DNA of 64,000 nt from NCBI GenBank assembly GCA_043392685.1, contig JBHZGM010000022.1. One strand, written 5' to 3'. The notes under the pieces were generated by a model that was given only the letters and a program-made list of their open reading frames with translations, did not search any database and was not told the DNA's origin. Origin of the DNA: Metapseudomonas sp043392685 (GTDB lineage Bacteria > Pseudomonadota > Gammaproteobacteria > Pseudomonadales > Pseudomonadaceae). Shown piece after piece: positions 34,261 through 44,236 of this stretch; position 1 is the first letter of the stretch, and each line of letters begins with the position of its first letter. The translations under genes and the position numbers were made by a program.

Positions 34261-35253
34261 TCAGGCGGCGTCGCGTTTCTGTTGTTTTTTGCGGGCATGG
34301 GCGACAGCGGCTTCGCGGACCCAGGCGCCGTCTTCGATGGCCTTGCGGCGGGTGGTGACGCGCTCGACGTTGCACGGGCCGTTGCCCTTGAGCACTTCGT
34401 AGAACTCTTCCCACTGGATTTCGCCGAAGTCGTAGTGACCGCGTTCCTCGTTCCACTTCAGGTCCGGGTCCGGGGCGGTGCAGCCGAGCAGTTCCAGTTG
34501 CGGAACGGTCTGGTCGATGAAGCGCTGGCGCAGCTCGTCGTTGCTCTGGCGCTTGATCTTCCAGGCCATGGACTGGGCGCTATTGGGGGAGTCGGCGTCG
34601 CTCGGGCCGAACATCATCAGCGCAGGCCACCAGAGGCGGTTGATGGCGTCCTGGACCATGTCCTTCTGGGCCTGGGTGCCATTGCGCATCATGTGCAGGA
34701 GGATTTCGTAGCCCTGGCGCTGGTGGAAGGACTCTTCCTTGCAGATGCGGATCATGGCGCGGGAGTAGGGGCCATAGGAGGTCCGCTGCAACACCACCTG
34801 GTTGACGATGGCAGCGCCATCCACCAGCCAGCCTACCGCGCCGATGTCGGCCCAGGTCAGGGTGGGGTAGTTGAAGATGCTCGAATACTTGGCCTTGCCG
34901 CTGTGCAGCTTGGCCACCTCGGCGTCGCGGTCGGCGCCCAGGGTTTCCATGGCGCTGTAGAGGTACAGGCCGTGGCCGGCTTCATCCTGGATCTTGGCCA
35001 TCAGCTGCAGCTTGCGTTTGAGGGTCGGGGCGCGGGTCACCCAATTGCCCTCGGGCAGCATGCCGACGATCTCGGAGTGGGCATGCTGGGAAATCTGTCG
35101 GATCAGGGTCTGCCGGTAAGCGTCCGGCATCCAGTTCTTCGCCTCGATCTTGATTTCCGCGTCGATCTTTTCCTGGAAGGCGCGTTCTTCGGGAGTCATC
35201 TCCTCCAGCGCCTTCACGCGCTTCACGCCTGTCTCAACCAATTGTGCGTACAT
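34261..35253 (-). CDS. paaA: PaaA: catalytic di-iron subunit of phenylacetyl-CoA 1,2-epoxidase
   Basis: Catalytic subunit of the multicomponent epoxidase that converts phenylacetyl-CoA to the 1,2-epoxide. The ferritin-like four-helix bundle shows di-iron ligand motifs: IQDEAGHGLYLY (Glu/His) and CKEESFHQRQGYE (Glu-Glu-His), with HSEIVGMLPEGNW before them. The 330-residue length matches the family. Start MYAQLVETGVKR (35253) follows GGAGAACGG. It is the first gene of the operon; the 480-bp region upstream carries repeated TGATAC-type motifs. Pseudomonas synonym PaaG. Confidence 0.97.
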   Translation of the reverse strand: MYAQLVETGVKRVKALEEMTPEERAFQEKIDAEIKIEAKNWMPDAYRQTLIRQISQHAHSEIVGMLPEGNWVTRAPTLKRKLQLMAKIQDEAGHGLYLYSAMETLGADRDAEVAKLHSGKAKYSSIFNYPTLTWADIGAVGWLVDGAAIVNQVVLQRTSYGPYSRAMIRICKEESFHQRQGYEILLHMMRNGTQAQKDMVQDAINRLWWPALMMFGPSDADSPNSAQSMAWKIKRQSNDELRQRFIDQTVPQLELLGCTAPDPDLKWNEERGHYDFGEIQWEEFYEVLKGNGPCNVERVTTRRKAIEDGAWVREAAVAHARKKQQKRDAA

Positions 35254-35311
35254 GCCGTTCTCCAGCCATGCAGGGTTCGTGGGGTGGCTTGGCCATGGCG
35301 CTATTTTTAAA

Positions 35312-35369
35312 TGATACGAAAACAAATATCAAACACTAAAACGTGTATCGAATATAGTTTTTGTATCGG
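35312..35369. promoter_or_regulatory. Candidate PaaX operator cluster upstream of paaA
   Basis: TGATACGAAAAC (35312-35323), GTGTATCG (35343-35350, inverted) and GTTTTTGTATCGG (35357-35369, inverted) share a GATAC core with sites in the other paa control region. They lie 60-115 bp upstream of paaA. Sequence resembles the TGATTCG-type half-sites known for PaaX; identity of the binding protein is inferred. Confidence 0.6.
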
Positions 35370-35733
35370 ATTGACGACCGGTCGCAGGGCATCCGCGCAT
35401 AAGGGGCAGGCAGGGTGAGGGGGATTTTTGGCGTTGTCAGAGGCCAGAGAGATAGCGGGTAAAGGCTTTATTACGGGGCCTGTGCCGGGATTCGGCGGTG
35501 GGAGAGGGCGGTTGATTCGGGTGAAAGCTGAAAAGTGATACGTGGAATTTGTGATTATGTGTTTTATGTGTTCTGTTTTTGAGGGGTAGCACCCTCCGGG
35601 ACACAATGGCGAACCTTCGGTCCGCTTGGCGATTGAAATCGCCCCCACAGGGTCTATGCCGGGCTCGGTGCCTTGTTGTGGGGGCGAATTCATTCGCCAA
35701 GGGCGGCGTAGCCGCCCCCGGCCAACAGCCCGA
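35370..35733. other. Intergenic region between the DUF1428 gene and the paaA control sites
   Basis: A further GTGATACG (35535-35542) is present, and a cloverleaf element at 35609-35719. No gene is supported; apparent short reading frames come from the repeat. Confidence 0.55.
35609..35719. repeat. Cloverleaf palindromic repeat, inverted-order pair of halves
   Basis: A 3' arm (GCGATTGAAATCGCCCCCACA type, ending 35649) comes first, followed by a 5' arm (TGTGGGGGCGAATTCATT from 35677) and an internal GGGCGGC/GCCGCCC hairpin. The order of the halves is reversed compared with copies A-C. Confidence 0.8.
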
Positions 35734-36087
35734 TCAGGCTTTCACCAGCACTTCGAAGCCGCCAAAGATCATCCGCTGGCCATCGAAGGGCATGGTTTCC
35801 GGACTGGGCTGCATGCGCGGGTCTTCCATCGCTTTCTTCATGCCGGCGTCCCGGATTTGCTTCGAGGGCCAGGTGATCCAGGAGAACACGACGGTTTCAC
35901 CTTCCTTCAGCTTCACCGACATCGGGAAGGAGGTCACCTTGCCCTCGGGCACGTCGTCGCCCCAGCACTCGACGACGCTGAGGGCGCCGCACTCCCTGAA
36001 GACCCCGGCGGCCATCTCGGCCACCTTGCGGTAGGCCTCCCGGCTGGCGGTGGGGACGGGTACTACGAAGCCATCTACATAGCTCAT
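35734..36087 (-). CDS. DUF1428 family protein
   Basis: A 117-residue soluble protein of the DUF1428 ferredoxin-like-fold family, unknown function. It shows the family's opening MSYVDGFVVPVPTASREAYR and typical EGETVVFSWITWPSKQIRD and MPFDGQRMIFGGFE. Start 36087 is the family start. It is transcribed in the same direction as paaA but lies upstream of that gene's control region, so it is unlikely to be part of the paa operon. No context suggests a function. Confidence 0.9.
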   Translation of the reverse strand: MSYVDGFVVPVPTASREAYRKVAEMAAGVFRECGALSVVECWGDDVPEGKVTSFPMSVKLKEGETVVFSWITWPSKQIRDAGMKKAMEDPRMQPSPETMPFDGQRMIFGGFEVLVKA

Positions 36088-36221
36088 GGTCGATCTCCTC
36101 TGTGGATTCCGTTCGTTCGGCAAGAAGCGGGCAGCTTCGGCCCTTCTATCCAGGAGTCGATTGGGGTGGCCGCAGTTCGACAAAATCACGCCAATGGAGG
36201 GAGGCTGACGACCGGCGGTCG

Positions 36222-37274
36222 TCAGTTGAAGTCGAACTTCAGTGTGGCAGCGCCTTCGAACGGACCGGGCTCCACATGGCTTTCCGTGCGCACGGGGAAG
36301 GCCTCGATGCTGAACTCCGCAGTCTGCTGGGCGTGGTTCAACGTCAGCGGAATGATGTTGGCGGAGCCGGGAGTTGCGTCGGGCAACAGTGGTGAGATGA
36401 CTCGGCCATTGTTATTGATCTGAATGCCCAGGTCGGTACGACCCTGAGTGGCGAAGATATTGGGGAAATGGGCATTGGCCGCCGACTCCAGGCTGAGATT
36501 GATCGCGACTCCCTGGGAGATATTGGTGCAGGTGATCTGGAAGGTTCGCTCGCGGCTGTTGGCCGGGCTTGCCGCACCGGGAACAGCCAGGGTGTTGGGT
36601 TGGATATTGTCGAAGTCGATTGTCGTGACCTGCCCGGGCGCAAGCTCGCAGCTTTGTGGCACGGTCACCCTTCCCGTCATGGTGACCCCGGCAATTGGTG
36701 TAGTAGGGGTGGCGTTCGGGTTGGTGTCACCGAAGACGTTCAGCAGCTGGGTATGCGCTATGGTGCTCTCGCCCACAAAGGGGTGATCGATCATCAGGTG
36801 AATCCGGCCTTTTGTACCTGTGCCGAACTCCTTCCCGACCTGGCATGTCTTGGCGTAGGACTCTTCGTTGGACACGGATGAGAAAGGCGCCGGCACGTAT
36901 TCATTAAGATAGCCATTAACCCATAGTTCGATGGCTACCTGCAGATTTCGGTTCAGCTTGTAGAACTGCAATTGCTTGCCATTGACCACGGCTTTTCTTC
37001 CTGGCTTCAGGTCGGTTCGGGCCGTGTAGTAGTTCTCACGGAATATCTGCCCTCTCGGGCAGTAACAGGTGGCCATGTAGAGTGGCAGCTGCCAGACGTT
37101 GGCGTTTGGCATGACCGTGTTCGGCGCATTGTGTTCCGGGCTGGTAAAGCGTTGGGTGAAGTCGAAGTGGTTCTGATGCGGGGGGCCGGCGATGGTGACG
37201 CACGGATAGGCCGTAGTGAACTCAGTGGTCAGCAGGGCAGATAGAAATGCGATGCAGCCTGGCAAGACCCTCAT
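36222..37274 (-). CDS. Orphan fimbrial adhesin-like protein (chaperone-usher pilin domain)
   Basis: A 350-residue secreted protein with a signal peptide (MRVLPGCIAFLSALLTTEFT). An N-terminal region with several Cys (TAYPCVTIAGPPHQNH, YMATCYCPRG) resembles a tip-adhesin lectin domain. The C-terminal 170 residues show a fimbrial pilin-type Ig fold: VTVPQSCELAPGQVTTIDFD, FQITCTNISQG and a terminal donor-strand-like ATLKFDFN. No pilus chaperone or usher gene lies within 20 kb in this window. Codon and base composition are visibly lower in GC than the neighbours, suggesting acquisition. Start 37274 gives the signal peptide; longer reading is rejected. It could be a remnant of a lost fimbrial operon or be assembled by a distant usher. 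Confidence 0.72.
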   Translation of the reverse strand: MRVLPGCIAFLSALLTTEFTTAYPCVTIAGPPHQNHFDFTQRFTSPEHNAPNTVMPNANVWQLPLYMATCYCPRGQIFRENYYTARTDLKPGRKAVVNGKQLQFYKLNRNLQVAIELWVNGYLNEYVPAPFSSVSNEESYAKTCQVGKEFGTGTKGRIHLMIDHPFVGESTIAHTQLLNVFGDTNPNATPTTPIAGVTMTGRVTVPQSCELAPGQVTTIDFDNIQPNTLAVPGAASPANSRERTFQITCTNISQGVAINLSLESAANAHFPNIFATQGRTDLGIQINNNGRVISPLLPDATPGSANIIPLTLNHAQQTAEFSIEAFPVRTESHVEPGPFEGAATLKFDFN

Positions 37275-37606
37275 GATCGTTCGTACCGGGCATCGAGGAG
37301 AAAGGGCGGCGTGTCGGGGCGTACTTGCGATGGTGAAATTGCCGGGCTTTCTCACAAAGATTGATCCTCTCGTGGTGGAAAGCCGCCATGTTAGGACGAA
37401 GGGCGAGCCAACCCATTCCCCGCGCACTTGTTCCGTATGTAAGGGATTTCTGTAATTCGTGCATGAGTGTGGAGGGCTGGTGAGCTCGACAGGTCCAGTT
37501 CCGTAGCCTGGATGAGATCCGGGGAAGGTCCCACCGCCGCTCCTTGATTTCATCTGGGCTACGTTCTGTGTGGCAGGAAAGAGTCACCGGCCTGATAACT
37601 GCCATG
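37275..37606. other. Intergenic region, no gene seen
   Basis: The sequence between the adhesin gene and the paaK terminator shows no conserved reading frame, repeat family member or clear regulatory motif. Its lower GC continues that of the adhesin gene. Confidence 0.4.
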
Positions 37607-37634
37607 AAACAGCCCCGCCGGAGCGGGGCTGTTT
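37607..37634 (-). terminator. Terminator of the paaFGHIJK operon
   Basis: AAACAGCCCCGC (37607-37618) pairs with GCGGGGCTGTTT (37623-37634) around a 4-nt loop, just after the paaK stop. The uridine tract on the minus strand is short, but the stem is strong. Confidence 0.8.
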
Positions 37635-37647
37635 CATGTCGCGAGAC

Positions 37648-38958
<1,311 letters not shown>

Positions 38959-39056
38959 GGTTCACTCGAATTATTTTTGTGCGCGAAGCCCAGGGCTTCT
39001 GAGTGCTAAAGAGGAGAATACTCCTCACCCGTTTTTCGAATCTCGGTCTGTGCGTT

Positions 39057-40262
39057 TCAGAGCCTTTCAATAATCAGGGCGATGCCCTGGCCGACACCGA
39101 TGCACATGGTGCAGAGGGCGTAGCGGCCCTGGCGTTCTTCCAGTTCGTGCAGCGCGGTGGTGACCAGGCGCGCACCGCTCATGCCCAGCGGGTGGCCGAG
39201 GGCGATGGCGCCGCCGTTGGGGTTCACCCGCGGATCGTCGTCGGCGAGATCCAGTTCGCGCAGCACGGCGAGGCCCTGGGCGGCGAAGGCTTCGTTGAGT
39301 TCGATGATGTCCATGTCGGCCAGCGACAGGCCGGTCAGTTCCAGCACCTTGCGGGTCGCCGGCACCGGGCCGATGCCCATGATGCGCGGCTCGACACCGG
39401 CGGTGGCCATGCCGACCACGCGGGCGCGGGCCTTGAGGCCATGGCGCTTGGCGGCGTCGCTGCTGGCCAGCAGCAGGGCGCAGGCTCCGTCGTTCACGCC
39501 TGAAGCGTTGCCTGCGGTGACGCTGCCTCCTTGACGGAACGGCGTGCCCAGCCTGGCCAGCTGTTCCAGGGTGGTGTCGCCGCGCGGGTGCTCATCCTGC
39601 TCGACGATTTTCGGCGGGCCCTTGCGCTGGGGGATTTCTACCGGGACGATTTCCTTCGCCAGCCGGCCATTGGCCTGGGCGGCGGCGGCGCGCTGCTGGC
39701 TGCGCAGGGCGAAAGCGTCCTGGTCTTCGCGGGAAATGTTGAACTGTTCGGCCACGTTCTCGGCGGTTTCCGGCATGGAGTCGATGCCGAACTGCGCCTT
39801 CATCAGCGAGTTGACGAAGCGCCAGCCGATGGTGGTGTCGAAGATTTCCGCCTGGCGGGAGAAGGCGCTTTCTGCCTTGCCCATGACGAACGGTGCGCGG
39901 GACATGGATTCCACGCCGCCAGCGATCATCAGGCCGGCCTCGCCACAGCGCAGCGCGCGGGCGGCACTGCCGATGGCATCCAGGCCGGAGCCGCAGAGGC
40001 GGTTCAGGGTGGTGCCCGGTACGGTCAGCGGCAGGCCGGCGAGCAGGGTGGACATGCGCGCGACGTTACGGTTGTCTTCGCCAGCCTGGTTGGCGCAGCC
40101 GTAGATCACGTCGTCGATGGCGCTCCAGTCCAGCTCCGGGTGTCGCTGCATCAGGGCGCGCATGGGCACGGCGCCGAGGTCGTCGGCGCGCACCGCAGCC
40201 AGGGCACCGGCGTAGCGTCCGATGGGCGTACGCACGGCGTCGATAATCAGGGCGTCATTCAT
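39057..40262 (-). CDS. paaJ: PaaJ: beta-ketoadipyl-CoA thiolase
   Basis: Thiolytic cleavage of 3-oxoadipyl-CoA and of the 3-oxo-5,6-dehydrosuberyl-CoA intermediate, giving acetyl-CoA and succinyl-CoA. The 401-residue thiolase shows the acylated Cys in TTLNRLCGSGLDAIG (about residue 90), ELNEAFAAQGLAVLRE, GGAIALGHPLGMSGARL (catalytic His), and CTMCIGVGQGIAL (second Cys). It overlaps the end of paaI by 8 nt, indicating coupled translation. Pseudomonas synonym PaaE, very close to PcaF. Confidence 0.97.
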   Translation of the reverse strand: MNDALIIDAVRTPIGRYAGALAAVRADDLGAVPMRALMQRHPELDWSAIDDVIYGCANQAGEDNRNVARMSTLLAGLPLTVPGTTLNRLCGSGLDAIGSAARALRCGEAGLMIAGGVESMSRAPFVMGKAESAFSRQAEIFDTTIGWRFVNSLMKAQFGIDSMPETAENVAEQFNISREDQDAFALRSQQRAAAAQANGRLAKEIVPVEIPQRKGPPKIVEQDEHPRGDTTLEQLARLGTPFRQGGSVTAGNASGVNDGACALLLASSDAAKRHGLKARARVVGMATAGVEPRIMGIGPVPATRKVLELTGLSLADMDIIELNEAFAAQGLAVLRELDLADDDPRVNPNGGAIALGHPLGMSGARLVTTALHELEERQGRYALCTMCIGVGQGIALIIERL

Positions 40263-40704
40263 CAGGGGTCTCCTGCGCGAGTACCGGGCCGCGCACTTTG
40301 TAGGACTTGCCGTGGAAGAGGGCGATCAGTTGCCCGTTCTGGTTTTCGATACGCACGTCGTAGTTGCCGGTGCGACCGCTGCGGCTCTGTTCCATGGCCT
40401 GGGCGGTAAGGGTGTCGCCCAGGCGGGCCGGGGCGACGTAATCGATGCTGCAACCGATGGCGACGGTGGCCTCGTTGTAGGTGTTGCAGGCGAAGGCGAA
40501 GGCCGAGTCGGCCAGGGCGAAGAGGTAGCCGCCGTGGCAGGTGCCGTGGCCCTGGACCATGTCTTCGCGCACGCTCATGCCGACCCGAGCCTGGCCCGGC
40601 GCCACGGAGAGCAGGCGCATGCCCATGGCCTGGCTGGCGTTGTCGCGCTCGAACAGTTCGCTGGCGCAGGCTTTGGCGAGGGAGAGGGCTTCGTGGTTAG
40701 TCAC
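40255..40704 (-). CDS. paaI: PaaI: hotdog-fold phenylacetyl-CoA thioesterase
   Basis: Thioesterase thought to rescue CoA from dead-end ring-hydroxylated or aryl-acetyl-CoA intermediates. The 149-residue hotdog domain contains VGMSVREDMVQGHGTCHGGYLFALADSAFAFACN in two segments, with the catalytic Asp in ALADSAFAFA. Start GTG 40704 is chosen because GGGAGG lies 7 nt upstream; the TTG 21 nt earlier is only the same ribosome site read as codons. The start overlaps the end of paaH by 8 nt and the stop overlaps paaJ. Pseudomonas synonym PaaD. Confidence 0.95.
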   Translation of the reverse strand: MTNHEALSLAKACASELFERDNASQAMGMRLLSVAPGQARVGMSVREDMVQGHGTCHGGYLFALADSAFAFACNTYNEATVAIGCSIDYVAPARLGDTLTAQAMEQSRSGRTGNYDVRIENQNGQLIALFHGKSYKVRGPVLAQETPDE

Positions 40705-42214
40705 GGAAATTCCTCCCTTCGGCAACCTGGCGACGCAGCAGCAGGGAAGGGCGGTAGCGCTCTTCGCCGTAGGACGCCTGCAGGTTTTCCAGGGTGCGCA
40801 GCACCACCGGCAGGCCGATGGCGTCGGCCCAGGCCAGCGGGCCTTGCGGATAGTTCACGCCGGCGCGCATGGCCAGGTCGATGTCGCCGGCCGAGCCCAC
40901 GCCTTGCAGCACGGCATCGGCACCTTCGTTGGCCAGCATGGCCACGGTGCGCAGTACGGCGAGGCCGGGAGTATCGCTGAGTTGGCTGACCTTGAGACCG
41001 GCGCGCTGCAGCAGCGCCACCGCCTGGTCGCGGGCTTGTTGCGAGGTGCCGGCGGCACAGGCGATGCCGAGGCGGCTGGCCTTGGTGTAGTCCAGCGCGA
41101 GGTCGATCAGCACCAGGTTGGCGATGCCGTCCTCGCGGGAACGCTGGCTGGCCAGGCGGCCGTCGGACAGGGCTAGCACGGCGTCACCGACCCGCAGCAC
41201 GCCGCTGCCGTCACGGCGGACGACGTTCACGCCGGCATCGGCCAGGCGCTGCACCAGGGGCTCGGCCACGCCCAGGCTGCCTTCCACCACGCAGGCGTCC
41301 ACGCTGGCGTCGCTGTTCAGTTCGGCCGCTTGCGGGCGCTCGGCGCCCTCGGCGTAGCTGTAGAAGCCGTGACCGCTCTTGCGGCCCAGGCGGCCGGCGT
41401 CCACCAGTTCCTTCTGAATCAGCGAAGGCTGGAAGCGGAAGTCGCCGTAGTAGGCATCGAACACCGAGCAGGTGACGGCGTAGTTCACGTCGTGGCCGAT
41501 CAGGTCGGTCAGTTCGAAGGCACCCATGCGGAAGCCGCCGGCGTCGCGCATCAGTGCGTCGAGGGTGGCGCAGTCGGCGGCGCCTTCCTGCAGCAGGCGC
41601 AGGCTTTCGGCATAGAAGGGGCGCGCCACGCGGTTGACGATGAAGCCCGGAGTGGACTTCGTGTGTACCGGCTGCTTGCCCCAGGCCTTGGCGGTTTCGT
41701 ACAGGCTTTCGGCCAGGGCGCGGTCGCTGGCCAGGCCCGATACGATCTCTACCAGGGCCATCAGCGGCGCCGGGTTGAAGAAGTGCATGCCGATCACCCG
41801 GCCGGGATGCTTGAGGCCGGCAGCCAGGCTGGTGATGGACAGGGACGAGGTATTGCTGGCGAGGATGCAGTCGGCGCTGCACAGCTCTTCGAGCTGGCGC
41901 AGCAGGCCACGCTTGACCTCCAGGTTCTCGACGATGGCTTCGATCACCAGGCTGGCATCGGCCAGGGCCTCGATGGCCTCCACCGGTTGCAGGCGGGCGA
42001 CGATGGCGGCGCGGGCTTCGGCGGAGAGTTTGTTCTTCTCCACCAGGCGGCCGAGTTGGCGGTCGATGCCGTCGATGGCCTGGGCGGACGCGCCGGGGCG
42101 GTTGTCATAGAGCTTGACCGGATGGCCGGCCTGGGCGGCGACCTGAGCGATGCCGGCACCCATGGCGCCGGCGCCGATCACGGCGACGGTGGCGGAAGTG
42201 TTGAGGGCGGTCAT
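40697..42214 (-). CDS. paaH: PaaH: 3-hydroxyadipyl-CoA dehydrogenase
   Basis: NAD-dependent dehydrogenase oxidising 3-hydroxyadipyl-CoA to 3-oxoadipyl-CoA. In 505 residues it has an N-terminal Rossmann fold, VAVIGAGAMGAGIAQVAAQAG, the catalytic His region IGMHFFNPAPLMALVEIV, and VNRVARPFYAESLRLLQEG. A second C-terminal dehydrogenase-like domain follows (IGHDVNYAVTCSVFDAYY and beyond), as in long PaaH proteins. Pseudomonas synonym PaaC. It is 4 bp after paaG and overlaps paaI. Confidence 0.96.
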   Translation of the reverse strand: MTALNTSATVAVIGAGAMGAGIAQVAAQAGHPVKLYDNRPGASAQAIDGIDRQLGRLVEKNKLSAEARAAIVARLQPVEAIEALADASLVIEAIVENLEVKRGLLRQLEELCSADCILASNTSSLSITSLAAGLKHPGRVIGMHFFNPAPLMALVEIVSGLASDRALAESLYETAKAWGKQPVHTKSTPGFIVNRVARPFYAESLRLLQEGAADCATLDALMRDAGGFRMGAFELTDLIGHDVNYAVTCSVFDAYYGDFRFQPSLIQKELVDAGRLGRKSGHGFYSYAEGAERPQAAELNSDASVDACVVEGSLGVAEPLVQRLADAGVNVVRRDGSGVLRVGDAVLALSDGRLASQRSREDGIANLVLIDLALDYTKASRLGIACAAGTSQQARDQAVALLQRAGLKVSQLSDTPGLAVLRTVAMLANEGADAVLQGVGSAGDIDLAMRAGVNYPQGPLAWADAIGLPVVLRTLENLQASYGEERYRPSLLLRRQVAEGRNFRD

Positions 42215-42218
42215 GGGC

Positions 42219-43010
42219 TCAGCGTCCTTTGAAGGCCGGGGTGCGCTTTTCCATGAAGGCGCTTACGCCTTCGCGGTAGTCCTCGCTGCGGCCGGCAAGG
42301 CGTTGCAGGTCGCGCTCGAGGTCCAGTTGCTCGTCGAAGCTGTTGTTCAGGCTGGCGTTGAGGCTGCGCTTGATCAGGGCCAGGCCGTAGGTTGGCTGGG
42401 TGGCCAGGTGACGGGCGAGTTTCAGCGCCTCCTCGCGCAGGGCGGCGTCATCCACCACGCGGTAGATCAGCCCCCATTGTTCGGCCTGCTCGGCGGTCAG
42501 GCGGTCGCCCAGCAGGGTCAGGGCCTTGGCGCGCGCCATGCCGACCAGACGGGGGAGGGTCCAGGTGCCGCCGGAATCGGGGATCAGGCCGATCTTGCAG
42601 AAGGCCTGGATGAAGCTGGCGGAGCGGGCGGCCAGCACCAGGTCGCAGGCCAGCGGGATGTTGGCGCCAGCGCCTGCGGCTACGCCGTTGACCGCGCAGA
42701 TCACCGGCAGCGGCAGGTCGCGCAGGGCGCGGATCAGCGGGTTGTAGAACTTCTCGATGGACTCGCCCAGGTCCGGCGCGGCAGCGCCAGGGGCCACGTT
42801 GCGGTCGCCCAGGTCCTGGCCGGCGCAGAAGCCGCGGCCTTCACCGGTCAGCAGCAGTACGCGGACCTCGGGGTTCTGGCGCACCTGCTTGAGGGCTTCA
42901 CGGACCTCGCCATGCATCTTGGTGTTGAAGCTGTTCAGCTGTTCCGGACGATTGAGGCTGAGGGTGGCCACGCCAGCCTCGATGGAAAACAGGATGTGCT
43001 CGAAATTCAT
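42219..43010 (-). CDS. paaG: PaaG: 1,2-epoxyphenylacetyl-CoA isomerase
   Basis: Crotonase-superfamily enzyme that isomerises the ring epoxide to the oxepin. The 263-residue protein has the oxyanion-hole loop GRGFCAGQDLGDRN and the family's ANIPLACDLVLAARSASFIQAF with IGLIPDSGGTWTLPRLVG; the conserved acidic residue of the family lies in PDSGGT, replacing the hydratase Glu pair. Comparison with paaF next door, a separate crotonase paralogue, supports the assignment, as does the operon. Pseudomonas synonym PaaB. Confidence 0.96.
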   Translation of the reverse strand: MNFEHILFSIEAGVATLSLNRPEQLNSFNTKMHGEVREALKQVRQNPEVRVLLLTGEGRGFCAGQDLGDRNVAPGAAAPDLGESIEKFYNPLIRALRDLPLPVICAVNGVAAGAGANIPLACDLVLAARSASFIQAFCKIGLIPDSGGTWTLPRLVGMARAKALTLLGDRLTAEQAEQWGLIYRVVDDAALREEALKLARHLATQPTYGLALIKRSLNASLNNSFDEQLDLERDLQRLAGRSEDYREGVSAFMEKRTPAFKGR

Positions 43011-43054
43011 CGCTTTGGCGCTCTATGGAGTTCGAAGGGGCGGACGGCCGGTGC

Positions 43055-43828
43055 TTACTGGCCGGTGAATTCGGGACGGCGCTTTTCCTGGAAGGCGCGA
43101 ATGCCTTCCTCGCGGTCGCGGGTGCCGGCCAGCAAGGTGAATGCGTGGCGCTCGAAGCGCAGGCCACTGGCCAGGTCGGTGTCTTCGGCCTTGAGCAGCG
43201 CTTCCTTGGCCAGACGCACGGCCAGCGGCGCCTTCTGGGCGATGACGCGGCCGATGGCGATGGCGCGCTCGACGGTGAATTCGGGCTGGGTCACTTCGCT
43301 GACCAGGCCGGCGCGCTGGGCGTGGCGGGCATCGATGGCTTCGCCGGTGAGCACCATCTGCATGGCCAGGGACTTGCCGACCGCGCGCAGCAAGCGCTGG
43401 GTGCCGCCGGCGCCGGGCATGATTCCGAGGTTGATCTCCGGCTGGCCGAAGCGGGCGTCTTCGCCGGCGATGAGGATGTCGGCGTGCATGGCCAGTTCGC
43501 AGCCGCCGCCCAGGCAGAAGCCATTGATGGCGGCGATCAGCGGCTTGCTGAAGCGGGTGATGCGTTGCCAGTGGGCCAGGCGCGGGTCATTGAGGACGCC
43601 CACCAGGTCGCGCTCGGCCATTTCCTTGATATCGGCACCGGCGGCGAAGGCCTTGCGGCTGCCGGTGATGACCACGACGCGGGTTTCGGCGTCCTGCTCG
43701 GCGGCATCCAGTTCGGCGGCCAGTTCACCCAGCAGCTCGGTATTGAGCGCGTTGAGCGCTTCCGGGCGCTGCAGGGTGATCAGGCGGACACCCTGCTCGG
43801 GCGGCAGGACAGCAAGGGTACGAGGCAT
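43055..43828 (-). CDS. paaF: PaaF: 2,3-dehydroadipyl-CoA hydratase
   Basis: Enoyl-CoA hydratase that hydrates 2,3-dehydroadipyl-CoA to 3-hydroxyadipyl-CoA. The 257-residue crotonase has the catalytic Glu pair of classical hydratases: ITRFSKPLIAAINGFCLGGG, ELAMHADILIAGEDARFGQPE, and LGIMPGAGGTQRLLRAV with the second Glu in the PEINLGI stretch. It is the first gene of the paaFGHIJK operon; its upstream region is shared with the divergent paaN operon. Pseudomonas synonym PaaA. Confidence 0.96.
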   Translation of the reverse strand: MPRTLAVLPPEQGVRLITLQRPEALNALNTELLGELAAELDAAEQDAETRVVVITGSRKAFAAGADIKEMAERDLVGVLNDPRLAHWQRITRFSKPLIAAINGFCLGGGCELAMHADILIAGEDARFGQPEINLGIMPGAGGTQRLLRAVGKSLAMQMVLTGEAIDARHAQRAGLVSEVTQPEFTVERAIAIGRVIAQKAPLAVRLAKEALLKAEDTDLASGLRFERHAFTLLAGTRDREEGIRAFQEKRRPEFTGQ

Positions 43829-43955
43829 TTCGACGCTTCCTCAGGTGCACGCGCGGCTTGTGGCGAGCCGCTCTTATTAGTGGATTCGGGTGGGGTCCGT
43901 TCCTGTGTCTGCCGCGCTGAGGGCGGGGCGACTTTGGCCGGAGTATAACCGCAAA

Positions 43956-44170
43956 GCGATACAAAACAAGAATGTCGCATATGTTTTATGTGTCTCATAT
44001 GCTCTGTCTTTACTACTAAAGGACAGCTTGCCAGGTACCTTGTTCGGCTTGGAACGGCCTTGTATCAAGGGCTTTGTCGGTTGTTCAGGGCGCGTGGTGC
44101 CTGCCGATGACCGGTCGTCATCTGATACAGGGAGATAAGCTTTTATGTGGCTGAATGATGTGATACAAAA
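43956..44170. promoter_or_regulatory. Divergent paaF/paaN control region with TGATACAA-type motifs
   Basis: GCGATACAAAACA (43956-43968), TTGTATCA (44060-44067, inverted), CTGATACAGG (from 44122) and TGATACAAAA (44161-44170) repeat the GATAC core seen at paaA. The AT-rich 408-bp gap between the two divergent operons is the expected site of PaaX control. Confidence 0.6.
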
Positions 44171-44236
44171 TTCATCGTCAAGCGAATCGCTTTGCGCCAC
44201 CTTGTGGCTTCATCTGCCTTGTTGAGGAGTTCTTCC

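Noticed and set aside
35437..35700. Short open frames between paaA and the DUF1428 gene
   Set aside because: They are made largely of the cloverleaf repeat sequence (translating to MNSPPQ-like starts), lack ribosome sites and resemble other repeat-derived frames in the window.
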